Positions 1-9,039 of a DNA stretch of 64,000 nucleotides are shown here, one piece after another; the first letter of the stretch is position 1, and each line of letters opens with the position of its first letter. The notes beneath the pieces were generated by a model. It worked only from the letters and a program-made list of their open reading frames with translations, ran no database searches and was not told the DNA's origin. Position numbers and translations under genes: made by a program. The stretch is taken from NCBI RefSeq assembly GCF_907164905.1, contig NZ_CAJRAF010000002.1, positions 2,108,001-2,172,000 of the forward strand. The letters run 5' to 3'. This DNA comes from Dyadobacter sp. CECT 9275. GTDB taxonomy: Bacteria > Bacteroidota > Bacteroidia > Cytophagales > Spirosomataceae.

Positions 1-683
1 GAGCGTTCTGCCAGTGATTTAACAGAAGAAACCGATAAATGTTTTCGGCCATCGAAGATGATATGCTCGTAAACCTCATCGCTGATCACAATCAGATCAT
101 GCCTGCTGGCCAGGGTATCCAGCTGAAGCAGATCTTCCCGGGTCCACACATACCCAGAAGGATTATTAGGCGTATTGACAATAATCGCACGTGTCCGGGT
201 CGATATGCGGGTACTAACCTGTTCCCAGTCAATTTTCTGAAACCGGGGGTCCAGCGTAACGTACACCGGCACACCTCCGCTCATCCGGATGGCCGGTACA
301 TAACTATCATAAGCAGGCTCAAATACAATTACCTCGTCTCCCGGACGGACTACCGCCGAGATAGCAACATACAAGGCCTCGGTTGCCCCGCTGGTGATGG
401 TTATCTCCAGGTCAGGATCATAGGAACAATGGTTGTAAGTATTAATTTTTTGCGTAATGGCTTCCCGCAGCGCGGAAACGCCTGCCATGGGAGCATACTG
501 GTTTTTTCCAAGCTTCATATACTTGCTCACCAAAGCCTGCAGGCCAGGCGCACAATCAAATTCGGGGAAGCCCTGAGCCAGATTAATGGCATCAAACGCT
601 CCCGCAAGTGCTGACATTTTGGTAAAAATGGTGGTACCTACCTCCGGAAGCTTGGAAGTAAAAGAAGTGGCAGAATGCGGCAT
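1..683 (-). CDS. Methionine/aromatic-type PLP-dependent aminotransferase, partial
   Basis: This is a class I/II fold-type I aminotransferase that starts with ATG at 683 and runs off the left edge, leaving about 227 N-terminal residues. Near the start I read INLAQGFPEFD, typical of the YbdL/KAT-like methionine aminotransferase group. Further on come NTPNNPSG and SDEVYEHI; the Asp and Tyr of the latter contact pyridoxal phosphate. The catalytic lysine lies beyond the window edge. The likely reaction is transamination of methionine, as in the last step of the methionine salvage pathway, and the protein is cytoplasmic. Family assignment is firm; substrate is inferred from the YbdL-like motifs. 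Confidence 0.85.
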   Translation of the reverse strand, partial: MPHSATSFTSKLPEVGTTIFTKMSALAGAFDAINLAQGFPEFDCAPGLQALVSKYMKLGKNQYAPMAGVSALREAITQKINTYNHCSYDPDLEITITSGATEALYVAISAVVRPGDEVIVFEPAYDSYVPAIRMSGGVPVYVTLDPRFQKIDWEQVSTRISTRTRAIIVNTPNNPSGYVWTREDLLQLDTLASRHDLIVISDEVYEHIIFDGRKHLSVSSVKSLAER

Positions 684-763
684 CTGAAAAAAGTAACTAA
701 AAAGACAAAACCCCTGTATCAAAACTAGCTGATAACAGAGGTTTTATAGATATAGGAATGAAG

Positions 764-1378
764 TTATTTTTTGTTTTTGAAATTATAAATCTTTTCAAGT
801 ACCCTTTTAACCTGCGGCTGGCCGTCAAAATTTTCGTCCACAAAAGCATACAAAACCTTTCTGTCGCCTCCCACTACAAAAAGAGCAGGCGTAAAAACTT
901 CTTCGGATATCCCCGCAATACGATCCCAGATCGGAGAGGTTTCCGAAAATACCCCGTATGACCGGGCCACGTTGTGATCCTTGTCATGGAAGAATGTCAA
1001 TTCTGCATCGAGCTTTTTTGAAAGTCTTTCGATCTGCTTAGGCGACTCCGTCGTTAATACCAGCACCTGCCCGCCCAGCGCTTCCACCTGTGGCGTAATT
1101 TCCTGCAAAAAGTTCAGATATTTTGGCGCATAACTCCCCCAGCAGGTACAGTAAAAGGTAATCACCAAAGGTTTGGACTGGATCAAATCCATGAGGTCAC
1201 GGGTGTCACCCGTGACCGAAAAGCCGGTAAGCGACGTCACGGGAAATCCTTCATCCGATTTCAGATAAAACAAAGGGGCTATATCGCCCTCCCTGAGCGA
1301 CTCCACCGATTCAGAAATTCTTTCTTTCAGTTGGATCGTAGATACATTACCCAGTTCATCTTCAATTTCGTAGTACAT
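764..1378 (-). CDS. AhpC/TSA-family redoxin (peroxiredoxin-like)
   Basis: A cytoplasmic thioredoxin-fold protein of 204 residues with no signal peptide. The active-site segment reads TFYCTCWGSYAP with Cys77 and Cys79, a CxC rather than the CxxC of thioredoxins, followed by a predicted helix. A late FTPALFVVGGDRKVLYA segment is the usual cis-Pro strand of AhpC/TSA proteins. It probably reduces peroxides or acts as a thiol oxidoreductase. I start it at the ATG at 1378. A TTG at 1411 would extend the frame, but that TTG forms part of the TATATTTG promoter element (1409-1416), so transcription would begin downstream of it. The gene stands alone. Confidence 0.8.
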   Translation of the reverse strand: MYYEIEDELGNVSTIQLKERISESVESLREGDIAPLFYLKSDEGFPVTSLTGFSVTGDTRDLMDLIQSKPLVITFYCTCWGSYAPKYLNFLQEITPQVEALGGQVLVLTTESPKQIERLSKKLDAELTFFHDKDHNVARSYGVFSETSPIWDRIAGISEEVFTPALFVVGGDRKVLYAFVDENFDGQPQVKRVLEKIYNFKNKK

Positions 1379-1408
1379 AAGTGCCAGGGGGTTGAATACT
1401 ATAAAATG

Positions 1409-1440
1409 CAAATATATTATTAGTCTATATATTCTACAAA
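1409..1440 (-). promoter_or_regulatory. Bacteroidota promoter of the redoxin gene
   Basis: Minus strand: TTTG (1437-1440), 20-nt spacer, TATATTTG (1409-1416). Both elements match the Bacteroidota -33/-7 consensus. Predicted transcription start is about 1402-1404, some 25 nt before the ATG at 1378. Confidence 0.65.
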
Positions 1441-1546
1441 TTTAATAGATTATTATTCTGAACATTTTTAATCGGTATTTTAAGCTATTTTTTGTTAAAA
1501 TGAAAACCTATCAGTTCTGTGGGAAAGGCTCTTTTGCTGTCTTAGC

Positions 1547-2044
1547 TTAAAAAGGAGGCGTTTCCAGTTTCAACCTGGAAAATGTAAAATGCCTTACAGT
1601 ACCTACGTTGGCCAGCATTTCACGCAGAGGAAGTGGCGGATATAGCGGGATTTCGGACAATGCACTCAGTTCGTGCCATCTGCAAAGCAGCTCGCCGGAA
1701 TCATCATGTACAATCTTGTCCTCTGTATCTTCCAGGTCGGCTATGTCCATCAGATAATAAAATCCGATTTCGTGGTGATCAATACCCTCGTATTCGAAAA
1801 AATTTTCAGCAACAGCGATCAGGCTACCCACTTTTGCCCGTTTCCCCAGCTCCTCTGACATTTCACGCTGCAGGGCTTCAGCAGCAAATTCAAACATTTC
1901 GACCCGCCCGCCAGGCAGGCTCCAGTAATTATCGGCAGGAGTTTTGTGTAACAATACTTTTTCCCCGACAGTTGCAATACCTGCAACCCGAAAATTAAAT
2001 AGTGCATTGCTGACATTTACACTGATCGTCTGTCCTCCGTTCAT
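1547..2044 (-). CDS. Nudix hydrolase
   Basis: A 165-residue Nudix-family pyrophosphohydrolase. The Nudix box is complete: Gly, five residues, Glu, seven residues, then REMSEELG, giving the metal-binding RExxEE core. It is preceded by WSLPGGRVE. Such proteins cleave nucleoside diphosphates linked to another moiety; the substrate cannot be read from sequence. The ATG at 2044 lies 20 nt after the stop of the LacI-family gene on the same strand, so the two are probably co-transcribed. That may link it to sugar-nucleotide or housecleaning functions, but this is only inference. Confidence 0.85.
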   Translation of the reverse strand: MNGGQTISVNVSNALFNFRVAGIATVGEKVLLHKTPADNYWSLPGGRVEMFEFAAEALQREMSEELGKRAKVGSLIAVAENFFEYEGIDHHEIGFYYLMDIADLEDTEDKIVHDDSGELLCRWHELSALSEIPLYPPLPLREMLANVGTVRHFTFSRLKLETPPF

Positions 2045-2064
2045 CTGTTGCAGTTAATCACAGA

Positions 2065-3105
2065 TCAAATTTCTTCTTTTATTTCTCCGGTGGTCGACTG
2101 CCGGATATCCAGCCTCGTTTGCAGACACCTGGTTTCAAAACCGGATACTCTTTTAGGATTTTCGATCAGCTGAATTAATAACTCGGTGGCCTGTTGGCCC
2201 ATATCCAGCGCGGGTTGTACCACGGCACTCAGAGGGGGATTGAAAAGCTGTGCTACCGCAATATTGGTAAACCCGATCATCCCGATTTCCTGCGGAATCC
2301 TGATCTTATTTTTGACTAAAACAGCCATACAACCTGTGGTAAGCCGGTCGCTGGCAGCAAATATGGCGTCCGGAGGCTCCGGCATATCCAGCAATTGCTG
2401 CACTGCCTCCTCGTTCTCACTGGTTACCATTCCCCCATGGTGACAATATTTCACATACGACTCATCGTATACAATACCGTGGTCTTCCAATGCTTTCCGA
2501 TAACCTCCCAGCCTTTCGGATGTAATCGACAGATACCTCGGACTGGTAATGTGCGCAATCCGCCTTTTGCCGGTTTCAATCAGATGCGCCGTGGCTTTGT
2601 AACTTCCTTCAAAATTGTCTGCAATAATCTTATGGGTATTGTCCGTCTGCGGGACCCGGTCAAAAAACACAATGGGCATACCCTTCTCCATCAATTCCTC
2701 AAAGTGATTGATATCCGTGGTCAGGCTGGATAGCGACACCAGCAGGCCGTCTACCTTGCGCGACACCAGGTAATGGGTATTGGCCAGTTCCCGCTCAAAG
2801 GATTCGTGGCTTTGGAAAATAACCACGTGGTAACCCAGGTTATAGGCAATGGACTCAATACCGTTGATCAGCTGAGAAAAAAAGTAGTTGGCAATTTCAG
2901 GGATGATAACCCCAATGGCTCTGCTCTTGCTATCCTTCAGACTCAGTGCTATGGGATTGGGCCGATAATTCATTTTCTCGGCATATTCCATCACCAGTCT
3001 TTTGGTCTCCGGATTAATCTCATAACTATTGCGTAGCGCCCGCGACACCGTCGAGGTTGAGAGGTTCAAAGCCTTTGCAATATCTTTTATGGTAATAGTC
3101 TCCAA
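2065..3105 (-). CDS. LacI-family transcriptional regulator
   Basis: A 346-residue LacI/GalR regulator. The N-terminal helix-turn-helix is clear (TIKDIAKALNLSTSTVSRAL), followed by the hinge helix (YRPNPIALSLKDSKS) and a periplasmic-binding-protein-like effector domain (GVIIPEIANYFFSQLINGIE onwards). The start is a TTG at 3105; there is no in-frame ATG before the helix-turn-helix, so this rare start is probably genuine. It is transcribed divergently from the kduD-kduI-kdgF uronate operon and is the obvious candidate regulator of it, with 5-keto-4-deoxyuronate or KDG as a plausible but unproven effector. A Nudix gene follows 20 nt downstream. Confidence 0.9.
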   Translation of the reverse strand: METITIKDIAKALNLSTSTVSRALRNSYEINPETKRLVMEYAEKMNYRPNPIALSLKDSKSRAIGVIIPEIANYFFSQLINGIESIAYNLGYHVVIFQSHESFERELANTHYLVSRKVDGLLVSLSSLTTDINHFEELMEKGMPIVFFDRVPQTDNTHKIIADNFEGSYKATAHLIETGKRRIAHITSPRYLSITSERLGGYRKALEDHGIVYDESYVKYCHHGGMVTSENEEAVQQLLDMPEPPDAIFAASDRLTTGCMAVLVKNKIRIPQEIGMIGFTNIAVAQLFNPPLSAVVQPALDMGQQATELLIQLIENPKRVSGFETRCLQTRLDIRQSTTGEIKEEI

Positions 3106-3377
3106 AACAAATGCAGGTTTATTTCAGCCGGTAAGTTACACTTAAAAACGAAATCTGAACCGCCGATTCGTCCATCCCATTCCTTCAGAAGCCGAAACAA
3201 GCGGGTCGGCGTATCTCCAGATAGGAGGACTGATAACGTTCCCGATAACGATTGCACAAAAAAAGACAATTCATTATTTGATTTTTATTATTATCTGATC
3301 TAAACTCGTCCCAGTACACTCCGATACCCTTGACGCAATATGTGAGGTTACACCCGGAAAATTAACTTAAATCCTGA

Positions 3378-4145
3378 ATGTATTCCCAGAATATTTTTGA
3401 TCTCCGTGGTAAAACCGCGCTTGTTACCGGCTGTAATAAAGGTATAGGTAAAGCTATGTCCCTGGCGCTGGCCGAAGCTGGTGCAGACATTATCGGTATA
3501 TCTTCCTCCATCTGGAAAGGAAGCGAAATTGAAACTGAAATCACAGCTCTGGGCCGAAGCTTCTCTGCTTATCAGGTTGACCTGAGCAGCCGTGATTCTC
3601 TTTATGCTTTTATCAGACAGGTCAAACAGGATCACCCGGTTATTGATATCCTGATCAATAACGCAGGGATTATTCTGCGCCAGCCCGCTGCCGAACACCC
3701 AGACGAGTACTGGGACAACGTGATGAATATCAACCTTGATGCACCTTTCATACTTTCCCGAGAAATTGGCCGCGATATGGTGGCACGCGGATATGGGAAA
3801 ATCATCTTCACGGCCTCTTTGCTCACATTTCAGGGGGGCATCAACGTGCCGGGTTACACGGCGTCAAAAAGTGCCATTGGCGGCTTGGTTAAAGCACTCT
3901 CCAACGAATGGGCGGGTAAAGGTGTAAACGTAAATGCCATAGCACCAGGTTATATCAATACGGACAACACCGAGCCGCTCAGGAATGATCCTGTCCGGAG
4001 CAAATCCATTCTGGAAAGAATCCCCGCCGGGCGCTGGGGCCAGCCAGAGGATTTCATGGGGCCGGTAATTTTTCTGGCGTCCAAAGCATCCGACTACGTC
4101 AGCGGTACCGTGGTCACTGTGGATGGCGGATGGATGGGCAGATAA
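3378..4145 (+). CDS. kduD: 2-deoxy-D-gluconate 3-dehydrogenase / KDG-forming SDR
   Basis: A 255-residue classical short-chain dehydrogenase. It has the cofactor motif TGCNKGIG, the NNAG motif, and a catalytic Tyr-Lys pair in YTASKSA with Ser upstream (FTASLL). Overall it resembles KduD, which reduces 2,5-diketo-3-deoxygluconate to 2-keto-3-deoxygluconate (KDG) with NAD(P)H. It is first in a plus-strand run followed by kduI and kdgF, which supply its substrate from unsaturated galacturonate released from pectin. A gap of 272 nt separates it from the divergent LacI-family gene. Context makes KduD much more likely than a generic SDR. Confidence 0.88.
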   Translation: MYSQNIFDLRGKTALVTGCNKGIGKAMSLALAEAGADIIGISSSIWKGSEIETEITALGRSFSAYQVDLSSRDSLYAFIRQVKQDHPVIDILINNAGIILRQPAAEHPDEYWDNVMNINLDAPFILSREIGRDMVARGYGKIIFTASLLTFQGGINVPGYTASKSAIGGLVKALSNEWAGKGVNVNAIAPGYINTDNTEPLRNDPVRSKSILERIPAGRWGQPEDFMGPVIFLASKASDYVSGTVVTVDGGWMGR

Positions 4146-4236
4146 TTTTTTGCCACCTCCACAATTTTATCAGGTCCGGCCCTTTGAATACAGTTACTCC
4201 AGGATTCGCACCAAACGGAAAATAACCCCTAATTAT

Positions 4237-5067
4237 ATGAAAATCAGATTTGAAAGCAGTCCCGGAGAAGTAGCACAGATGAATACTTCGTCATTAAGGG
4301 AACATTTTTTAATAGAAAACATATTCCATGACCATGCGATCGACTGGGTGTATTCTCATTACGACAGAGTCATGATCGGAAGTGCAATGCCAATCTCCGG
4401 AGCTCTTGTTTTAAATACTTTTGATTCCTTAAAAGCCGATTTTTTCCTGGAAAGAAGGGAGCTTGGCATTATTAACATTGCTGGTGACGGCATTGTTACG
4501 GCCGACGGAGTATCCTTCGAAATCAGCAAACTGGACTGTGTATATGTTGGGAGAGGAACAAAAGAAGTGACTTTTGCCAGTCTGGACCCAGCAGCACCAG
4601 CGGCATTTTATCTGCTTTCTGCTCCGGCGCACCAGCCTCACCCCACACGCTTGTTCACCAAAGAAGACGCCACACCCGTGACGGTGGGCAGCAGTGAAAC
4701 CTCCAATCTCCGAACCATTTATAAATATATTCACAGAGAGGGTATTCAAAGTTGCCAGCTGGTAATGGGGCTTACGGTACTCAGTGCCGGAAGCGTCTGG
4801 AATACGATGCCAGCACATGTGCACGACCGTAGAATGGAGGCTTACTGTTATTTTGATATCCCTGATAACCAGAAAGTCCTGCATCTGATGGGGCAACCCG
4901 CCGAAACCAGACATATCTGGATAGGCGACCGCCAGGCTGTCATTTCTCCTCCCTGGTCGATCCACGCGGGATGTGGCACGGCCAATTATTCTTTTATATG
5001 GGGAATGGCGGGAGAAAATAAAGATTATACCGATATGGATTCCGTTGCCATCAACGACTTACGCTAA
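4237..5067 (+). CDS. kduI: 5-dehydro-4-deoxy-D-glucuronate isomerase
   Basis: A 276-residue cupin-fold isomerase matching KduI in length and throughout its sequence: FLERRELGIINI, YVGRGTKEVTFAS, MGLTVLSAGSVWNTMPAHVHDRRME and a C-terminal SIHAGCGT...SFIWGMAGEN. The zinc ligands in KduI are two His and a Glu in the HVHDRRME segment plus a later His in SIHAG; all are present. It isomerises 5-keto-4-deoxyuronate (or its hydrated form) to 2,5-diketo-3-deoxygluconate. The frame extends upstream to 4123, inside kduD, but homology begins at the ATG at 4237, giving a 91-nt gap to kduD. Confidence 0.95.
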   Translation: MKIRFESSPGEVAQMNTSSLREHFLIENIFHDHAIDWVYSHYDRVMIGSAMPISGALVLNTFDSLKADFFLERRELGIINIAGDGIVTADGVSFEISKLDCVYVGRGTKEVTFASLDPAAPAAFYLLSAPAHQPHPTRLFTKEDATPVTVGSSETSNLRTIYKYIHREGIQSCQLVMGLTVLSAGSVWNTMPAHVHDRRMEAYCYFDIPDNQKVLHLMGQPAETRHIWIGDRQAVISPPWSIHAGCGTANYSFIWGMAGENKDYTDMDSVAINDLR

Positions 5068-5084
5068 ACATAATTCAACTCAAG

Positions 5085-5435
5085 ATGAACCTGACAACAA
5101 AAGGAAATCAATTCATTCAGGATGAAAGTATTACCTGGGAAGACCTGGGAGCGGGATTGAAACGAAAAATGATGGCCTACGATGACAACCTGATGATGGT
5201 TAAGGTATCTTTCGAAAAAGGAGGGATTGGCGCACTGCACAGTCACTATCATACGCAGATGAGCTATGTTGAAAGCGGAGCATTTGAAATTACGATAGGA
5301 GATAAAAAAGAAATACTGAAGAAAGGAGATGTATACCACATTCCGCCAGATATCCCCCATGGCGCATTGTGCCTGGAGGCAGGTATACTGATTGATATTT
5401 TCACACCGCTCCGGGAAGATTTTATAACTCGCTAA
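5085..5435 (+). CDS. kdgF: KdgF-type cupin, unsaturated uronate linearisation
   Basis: A small 116-residue single-domain cupin. Motif 1 reads GALHSHYHTQMSYVESG and motif 2 contains PPDIPHGA; the three His and Gln are the metal ligands. KdgF proteins open the unsaturated galacturonate ring to a linear ketone, supplying KduI. Only 17 nt separate it from kduI and the gene order kduD-kduI-kdgF forms one catabolic route, so the assignment rests on both sequence and context. A generic cupin of unknown function is the alternative. Confidence 0.85.
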   Translation: MNLTTKGNQFIQDESITWEDLGAGLKRKMMAYDDNLMMVKVSFEKGGIGALHSHYHTQMSYVESGAFEITIGDKKEILKKGDVYHIPPDIPHGALCLEAGILIDIFTPLREDFITR

Positions 5436-5509
5436 AGGAAGCTTGAAAACAAGATACAGTACTTTTCAACAATCTATTTTGCGAAATAACGAGGTAAAAT
5501 GCCATCCAA

Positions 5510-7456
5510 ATGAATCATTTTTTCAAAACGATTGTACGGATTACTTTCCCCCTGTCGGCGATCCTGCTATCCCTTTCCGGTTTCTCCCAGACCAAACCCT
5601 GGTCGGTCCGCATGGCGGAATCCTTTATGACCAATCATAAAGACTCGATCCTTGTGGGCAAGAACACTATTACCCGCTGGGATTACGAACAGGGACTGAT
5701 GCTGAAAGCATTGGAAAAGGTATGGAACCGTACCGGTGATGGTAAATATTTTGAGTACATCAGAAAAGATATTGATCAGTACGTGCGCGGGGATGGCAGT
5801 ATCCGGAGTTACAGGTTCGATGATTTTAATATAGACAACATCCCCACCGGAAGAGTACTCTTGACCCTTTACCAGCAAACACTGCCGGATAAGGAAAAAT
5901 ACAAAAAGGCATCGGACCGGCTCTGGCAACAACTGGAGCAACAACCCCGAACCAAAGAAGGCGGCTACTGGCACAAAAAGAAATACCCCTATCAGATGTG
6001 GCTCGACGGGCTTTTCATGGGTGAGCCCTTTGCCGCAGAGTACAGCCTGCTCTTTAATCACCCCGAACATTTTGAGGATATAGCTAACCAGTTTGCCCTG
6101 ATTGAAAAATATGCCGTAGATGAAACGACCGGCCTCATTTACCATGCCTATGACGAAAGCCGGGAGCAAAAATGGGCCGATAAAAAGACGGGGCGTTCAC
6201 CCAGTTTCTGGGCTCGTGCCATAGGCTGGTATGCCATTGCGCTGGTGGATGTACTCGATTATTTCCCAAAAAACCATCCCAGGAGAACCGAGCTGGTTAA
6301 ATATCTGCAGCGCCTGGCACCGGTGCTGGTAAGGTATCAGGACGGCAAGTCGGGCCTTTGGTATCAGGTGATTGACCAGGGCAACCGGGCCGGTAATTAT
6401 TTCGAAGCATCGGCATCCTGCATGTTCGTTTACGCACTGGCCAAAGGTGCAAGGATGGGTTATATCACCGAAAATTACGCAGCCGACGCCCGTCGTGGAT
6501 ACAATGCTATTCTTGCCAATTTTATTGAAGAAGAAGCCAACGGCACCATCAGCCTTAACAAAACGGTAAGTGTGGGCGGCCTGGGCGGCAATCCCTATCG
6601 TGACGGCAGTTATGCTTATTACCTGAGCGAACCCATCCGCAAGAATGACCTGAAGGGATTAGGCCCCTTTATTTTTGCCAGTGTGGAAATGGAGATAGCA
6701 GCCGAATACGGAATTGGAAAAGGGAAAACCGTGGGGCTGGATTATCACTTCAACCATGAATTCAGAAAGGGGCCGGCCGGTACCGAAGAGGCATTCCACT
6801 ATACCTGGGAAGACCGGCAGCATTCGGGTTTCTGGCTTTGGGGGAATATTTTCAATGAACTGGGAGCAAAAACGACTTCCATAAAAGCTGCACCAGCAAG
6901 GGACAATCTCAAAGGAATTGATGTGTACATCATCGTTGATCCGGATACAAAAAAAGAAACAGCCAATCCTCAGTACATTAGCCCGGGTGATATCAAAGAA
7001 ATTGAAAAATGGGTGAAAGCCGGAGGTATTCTGGTTCTGATGGCCAATGATACCTCCAACTGCGAGATACCCCATTTTAATAAACTGGCCCAGGCCTTCG
7101 GGATCCAATTCAGCAACCGGAACCGGAACATGGTACAGGGTATGCAGTTCGAACAGGGAAAAATAACAGTATCGGCCAGCGCAGGGCAAGTTTTCAAAAA
7201 CAGCAAAAAACTATATATCAAAGAGTTATCTCCGTTGTCTTTAACAAAACCTGCCATCGCTTTGCTCGAAGACGACGGTGATATTATCATGGCCACTTCC
7301 AGGTATGGCAAAGGGGTCGTCTTTGCCGTGGGAGATCCCTGGCTTTACAACGAGTATCTGGACGGCCGCAGGATTGATAGCAGTTTTGAAAATTTTGCGG
7401 CAGGAAAAGATCTTGCCGTATGGCTGCTCAACAAAGTTCCCAAACGAAATCAGTAG
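5510..7456 (+). CDS. GH88/GH105 unsaturated uronyl hydrolase with C-terminal DUF4350-like domain
   Basis: A 648-residue exported protein: a signal peptide (about residues 1-26, ending near SGFSQ), a six-hairpin GH88/105 domain to about residue 400, and a C-terminal domain of about 220 residues. The hydrolase part has MWLDGLFMGEP with its conserved Asp and RAIGWYAIALVDVL, both typical of YteR/YesR-like unsaturated rhamnogalacturonyl hydrolases. They release unsaturated galacturonate from lyase products by hydration of the double bond. The C-terminal part (GIDVYIIVDPDTKKE, GGILVLMAND, GKGVVFAVGDPWLYNEY) looks like the glutamine-amidotransferase-like DUF4350 fold without an evident nucleophile. 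It sits 3 nt before uxaB. Confidence 0.9.
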   Translation: MNHFFKTIVRITFPLSAILLSLSGFSQTKPWSVRMAESFMTNHKDSILVGKNTITRWDYEQGLMLKALEKVWNRTGDGKYFEYIRKDIDQYVRGDGSIRSYRFDDFNIDNIPTGRVLLTLYQQTLPDKEKYKKASDRLWQQLEQQPRTKEGGYWHKKKYPYQMWLDGLFMGEPFAAEYSLLFNHPEHFEDIANQFALIEKYAVDETTGLIYHAYDESREQKWADKKTGRSPSFWARAIGWYAIALVDVLDYFPKNHPRRTELVKYLQRLAPVLVRYQDGKSGLWYQVIDQGNRAGNYFEASASCMFVYALAKGARMGYITENYAADARRGYNAILANFIEEEANGTISLNKTVSVGGLGGNPYRDGSYAYYLSEPIRKNDLKGLGPFIFASVEMEIAAEYGIGKGKTVGLDYHFNHEFRKGPAGTEEAFHYTWEDRQHSGFWLWGNIFNELGAKTTSIKAAPARDNLKGIDVYIIVDPDTKKETANPQYISPGDIKEIEKWVKAGGILVLMANDTSNCEIPHFNKLAQAFGIQFSNRNRNMVQGMQFEQGKITVSASAGQVFKNSKKLYIKELSPLSLTKPAIALLEDDGDIIMATSRYGKGVVFAVGDPWLYNEYLDGRRIDSSFENFAAGKDLAVWLLNKVPKRNQ

Positions 7457-7459
7457 GCT

Positions 7460-8986
7460 ATGAAATCGCATTTGTTTCGTGAAAACCTGCGGTGTCTCCG
7501 CAAACACTCCCCCGTAGAGGTGGCCGATGACAGTATTTTTCATTTGCCCGAAAAAGTACTTCAGTTTGGCGCCGGGGTATTGCTGCGCGGATTGCCTGAT
7601 TTTTTCATTGACAAAGCCAATCGTCAGGGCATATTTAACGGGAGAATTGTGGTGGTAAAAACCACTTCACCCGGCGATATCCGGTCGTTTGAAAAACAGG
7701 ACAACCTTTATACCATTTGTACCCGAGACCTGGCTGACGGCAAAACCATTGAAGAAAATATTATTTCATCAGCGATCAGCCGGGTACTTTCAGCCAAAAG
7801 CCAGTGGTCGCTGGTACTTGATCTTGCCAAAAATCCCAATATCGCGGTTATCATTTCTAATGCAACCGAGCTCGGCATCAAACTTGTACAGGATGATATC
7901 TATCAATGGCCCCCGGTATCATTTCCCGGAAAGATACTTGCTTTCCTGTATGCCCGTTATGTTTCCTTTGGCGGTAGCACGGACAGCGGGCTGATCATCC
8001 TGCCAACAGAGCTCATCCCGAACAACGGAGCGCGGCTGGAAGCCATCGTTATGGAACTTGCCCACCGCAACGGGCTCGAGAGCGCTTTTATTGACTGGCT
8101 CGAAAAACACAATGATTTCTGCAATTCCCTGGTTGACCGCATTGTGCCCGGACTGCCCGATGAGACTGTTAAAAATGAGATAGAAAGTGTTCTGGGATAT
8201 ACGGACGACCTGATGATCGTCACAGAAAAATATCGGTTGTGGGCCATAGAAGGCGATGAGCGTATCCGCCAGAAATTATCGTTTGAACAGGCCGACTCGG
8301 GTGTGGTAATCCAACCTGATATTGAAGTTTTTCGTGAGCTTAAACTTTATCTTCTCAATGGCGCGCATACCGCAGGTGCTGCACTGGCTTATCTGTGCGG
8401 TTTTCAAACCGTCTCGGAGGCGATGGAAAACACTTCCTTTTCTACCTTTCTGGTCCATCTGATGGAAGACGAAATTGCCATAGCCATACCGTATCCTGTG
8501 GAAAGATCCGTTGTTTTGAATTTCACTCAGATGGTACTGGATCGTTTCCGAAATCCTTTTATGGAACATAAGTGGTCTTCCATCGCTCAAAATTATTCAG
8601 CCAAAATAGAAGCCCGCGTGCTGCCTGTTTTCTTTCAATATCTTGAAAAACAAAAAGTTCTTCCGGAATACACCACCTTCGCGATAGCAGCTTACCTGCT
8701 GTTTATGAAAGTTGTGAGAAAAAACGGAGATGGCTATTTTGCAAAATCCGGCGATACTTTTTATCAAATTCAGGATCCGCAAGCTCCTCTCTTTTATCAG
8801 TACTGGCAAACCGGAAAACTTCCTGGGGTGGTGGGTTCTCTGTTGGGAGAGCAGGCTATCTGGGGACAGAATTTAGGCAGGATCGAGGGATTAACCAGGC
8901 AGGTAACCTCTCACGTTGAGCTACTGACCAACAAAGATCCGCTGGAAGCACTCGCTACATTTCTAAGCAAAGCCGAGTATGTATAA
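7460..8986 (+). CDS. uxaB: Tagaturonate reductase (altronate oxidoreductase)
   Basis: A 508-residue member of the long-chain mannitol dehydrogenase family. It has an N-terminal Rossmann region (LQFGAGVLLRGLPDFFID) and the family active-site motif KxxxxNxxH in KLYLLNGAHT. The length and the opening segment match UxaB rather than fructuronate reductase UxuB. It reduces D-tagaturonate to D-altronate with NADH in galacturonate breakdown. Start ATG at 7460 is 3 nt after the GH88/105 stop, so the two are translationally close and surely co-transcribed. The companion enzymes UxaA and UxaC are not in this window. Confidence 0.9.
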   Translation: MKSHLFRENLRCLRKHSPVEVADDSIFHLPEKVLQFGAGVLLRGLPDFFIDKANRQGIFNGRIVVVKTTSPGDIRSFEKQDNLYTICTRDLADGKTIEENIISSAISRVLSAKSQWSLVLDLAKNPNIAVIISNATELGIKLVQDDIYQWPPVSFPGKILAFLYARYVSFGGSTDSGLIILPTELIPNNGARLEAIVMELAHRNGLESAFIDWLEKHNDFCNSLVDRIVPGLPDETVKNEIESVLGYTDDLMIVTEKYRLWAIEGDERIRQKLSFEQADSGVVIQPDIEVFRELKLYLLNGAHTAGAALAYLCGFQTVSEAMENTSFSTFLVHLMEDEIAIAIPYPVERSVVLNFTQMVLDRFRNPFMEHKWSSIAQNYSAKIEARVLPVFFQYLEKQKVLPEYTTFAIAAYLLFMKVVRKNGDGYFAKSGDTFYQIQDPQAPLFYQYWQTGKLPGVVGSLLGEQAIWGQNLGRIEGLTRQVTSHVELLTNKDPLEALATFLSKAEYV

Positions 8987-9039
8987 TACCTCCAGGTACT
9001 TTTCCATATTTTTACATTAAAACCCAACCTTCCCTTTTC

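Noticed and set aside
39..614. Open frame of 191 codons on the plus strand
   Set aside because: Antisense to the aminotransferase, whose minus-strand reading has clear family motifs.
5567..6169. Open frame of 200 codons on the minus strand
   Set aside because: Antisense to the GH88/105 gene; hydrophobic composition mirrors Lys/Glu codons of the real strand.
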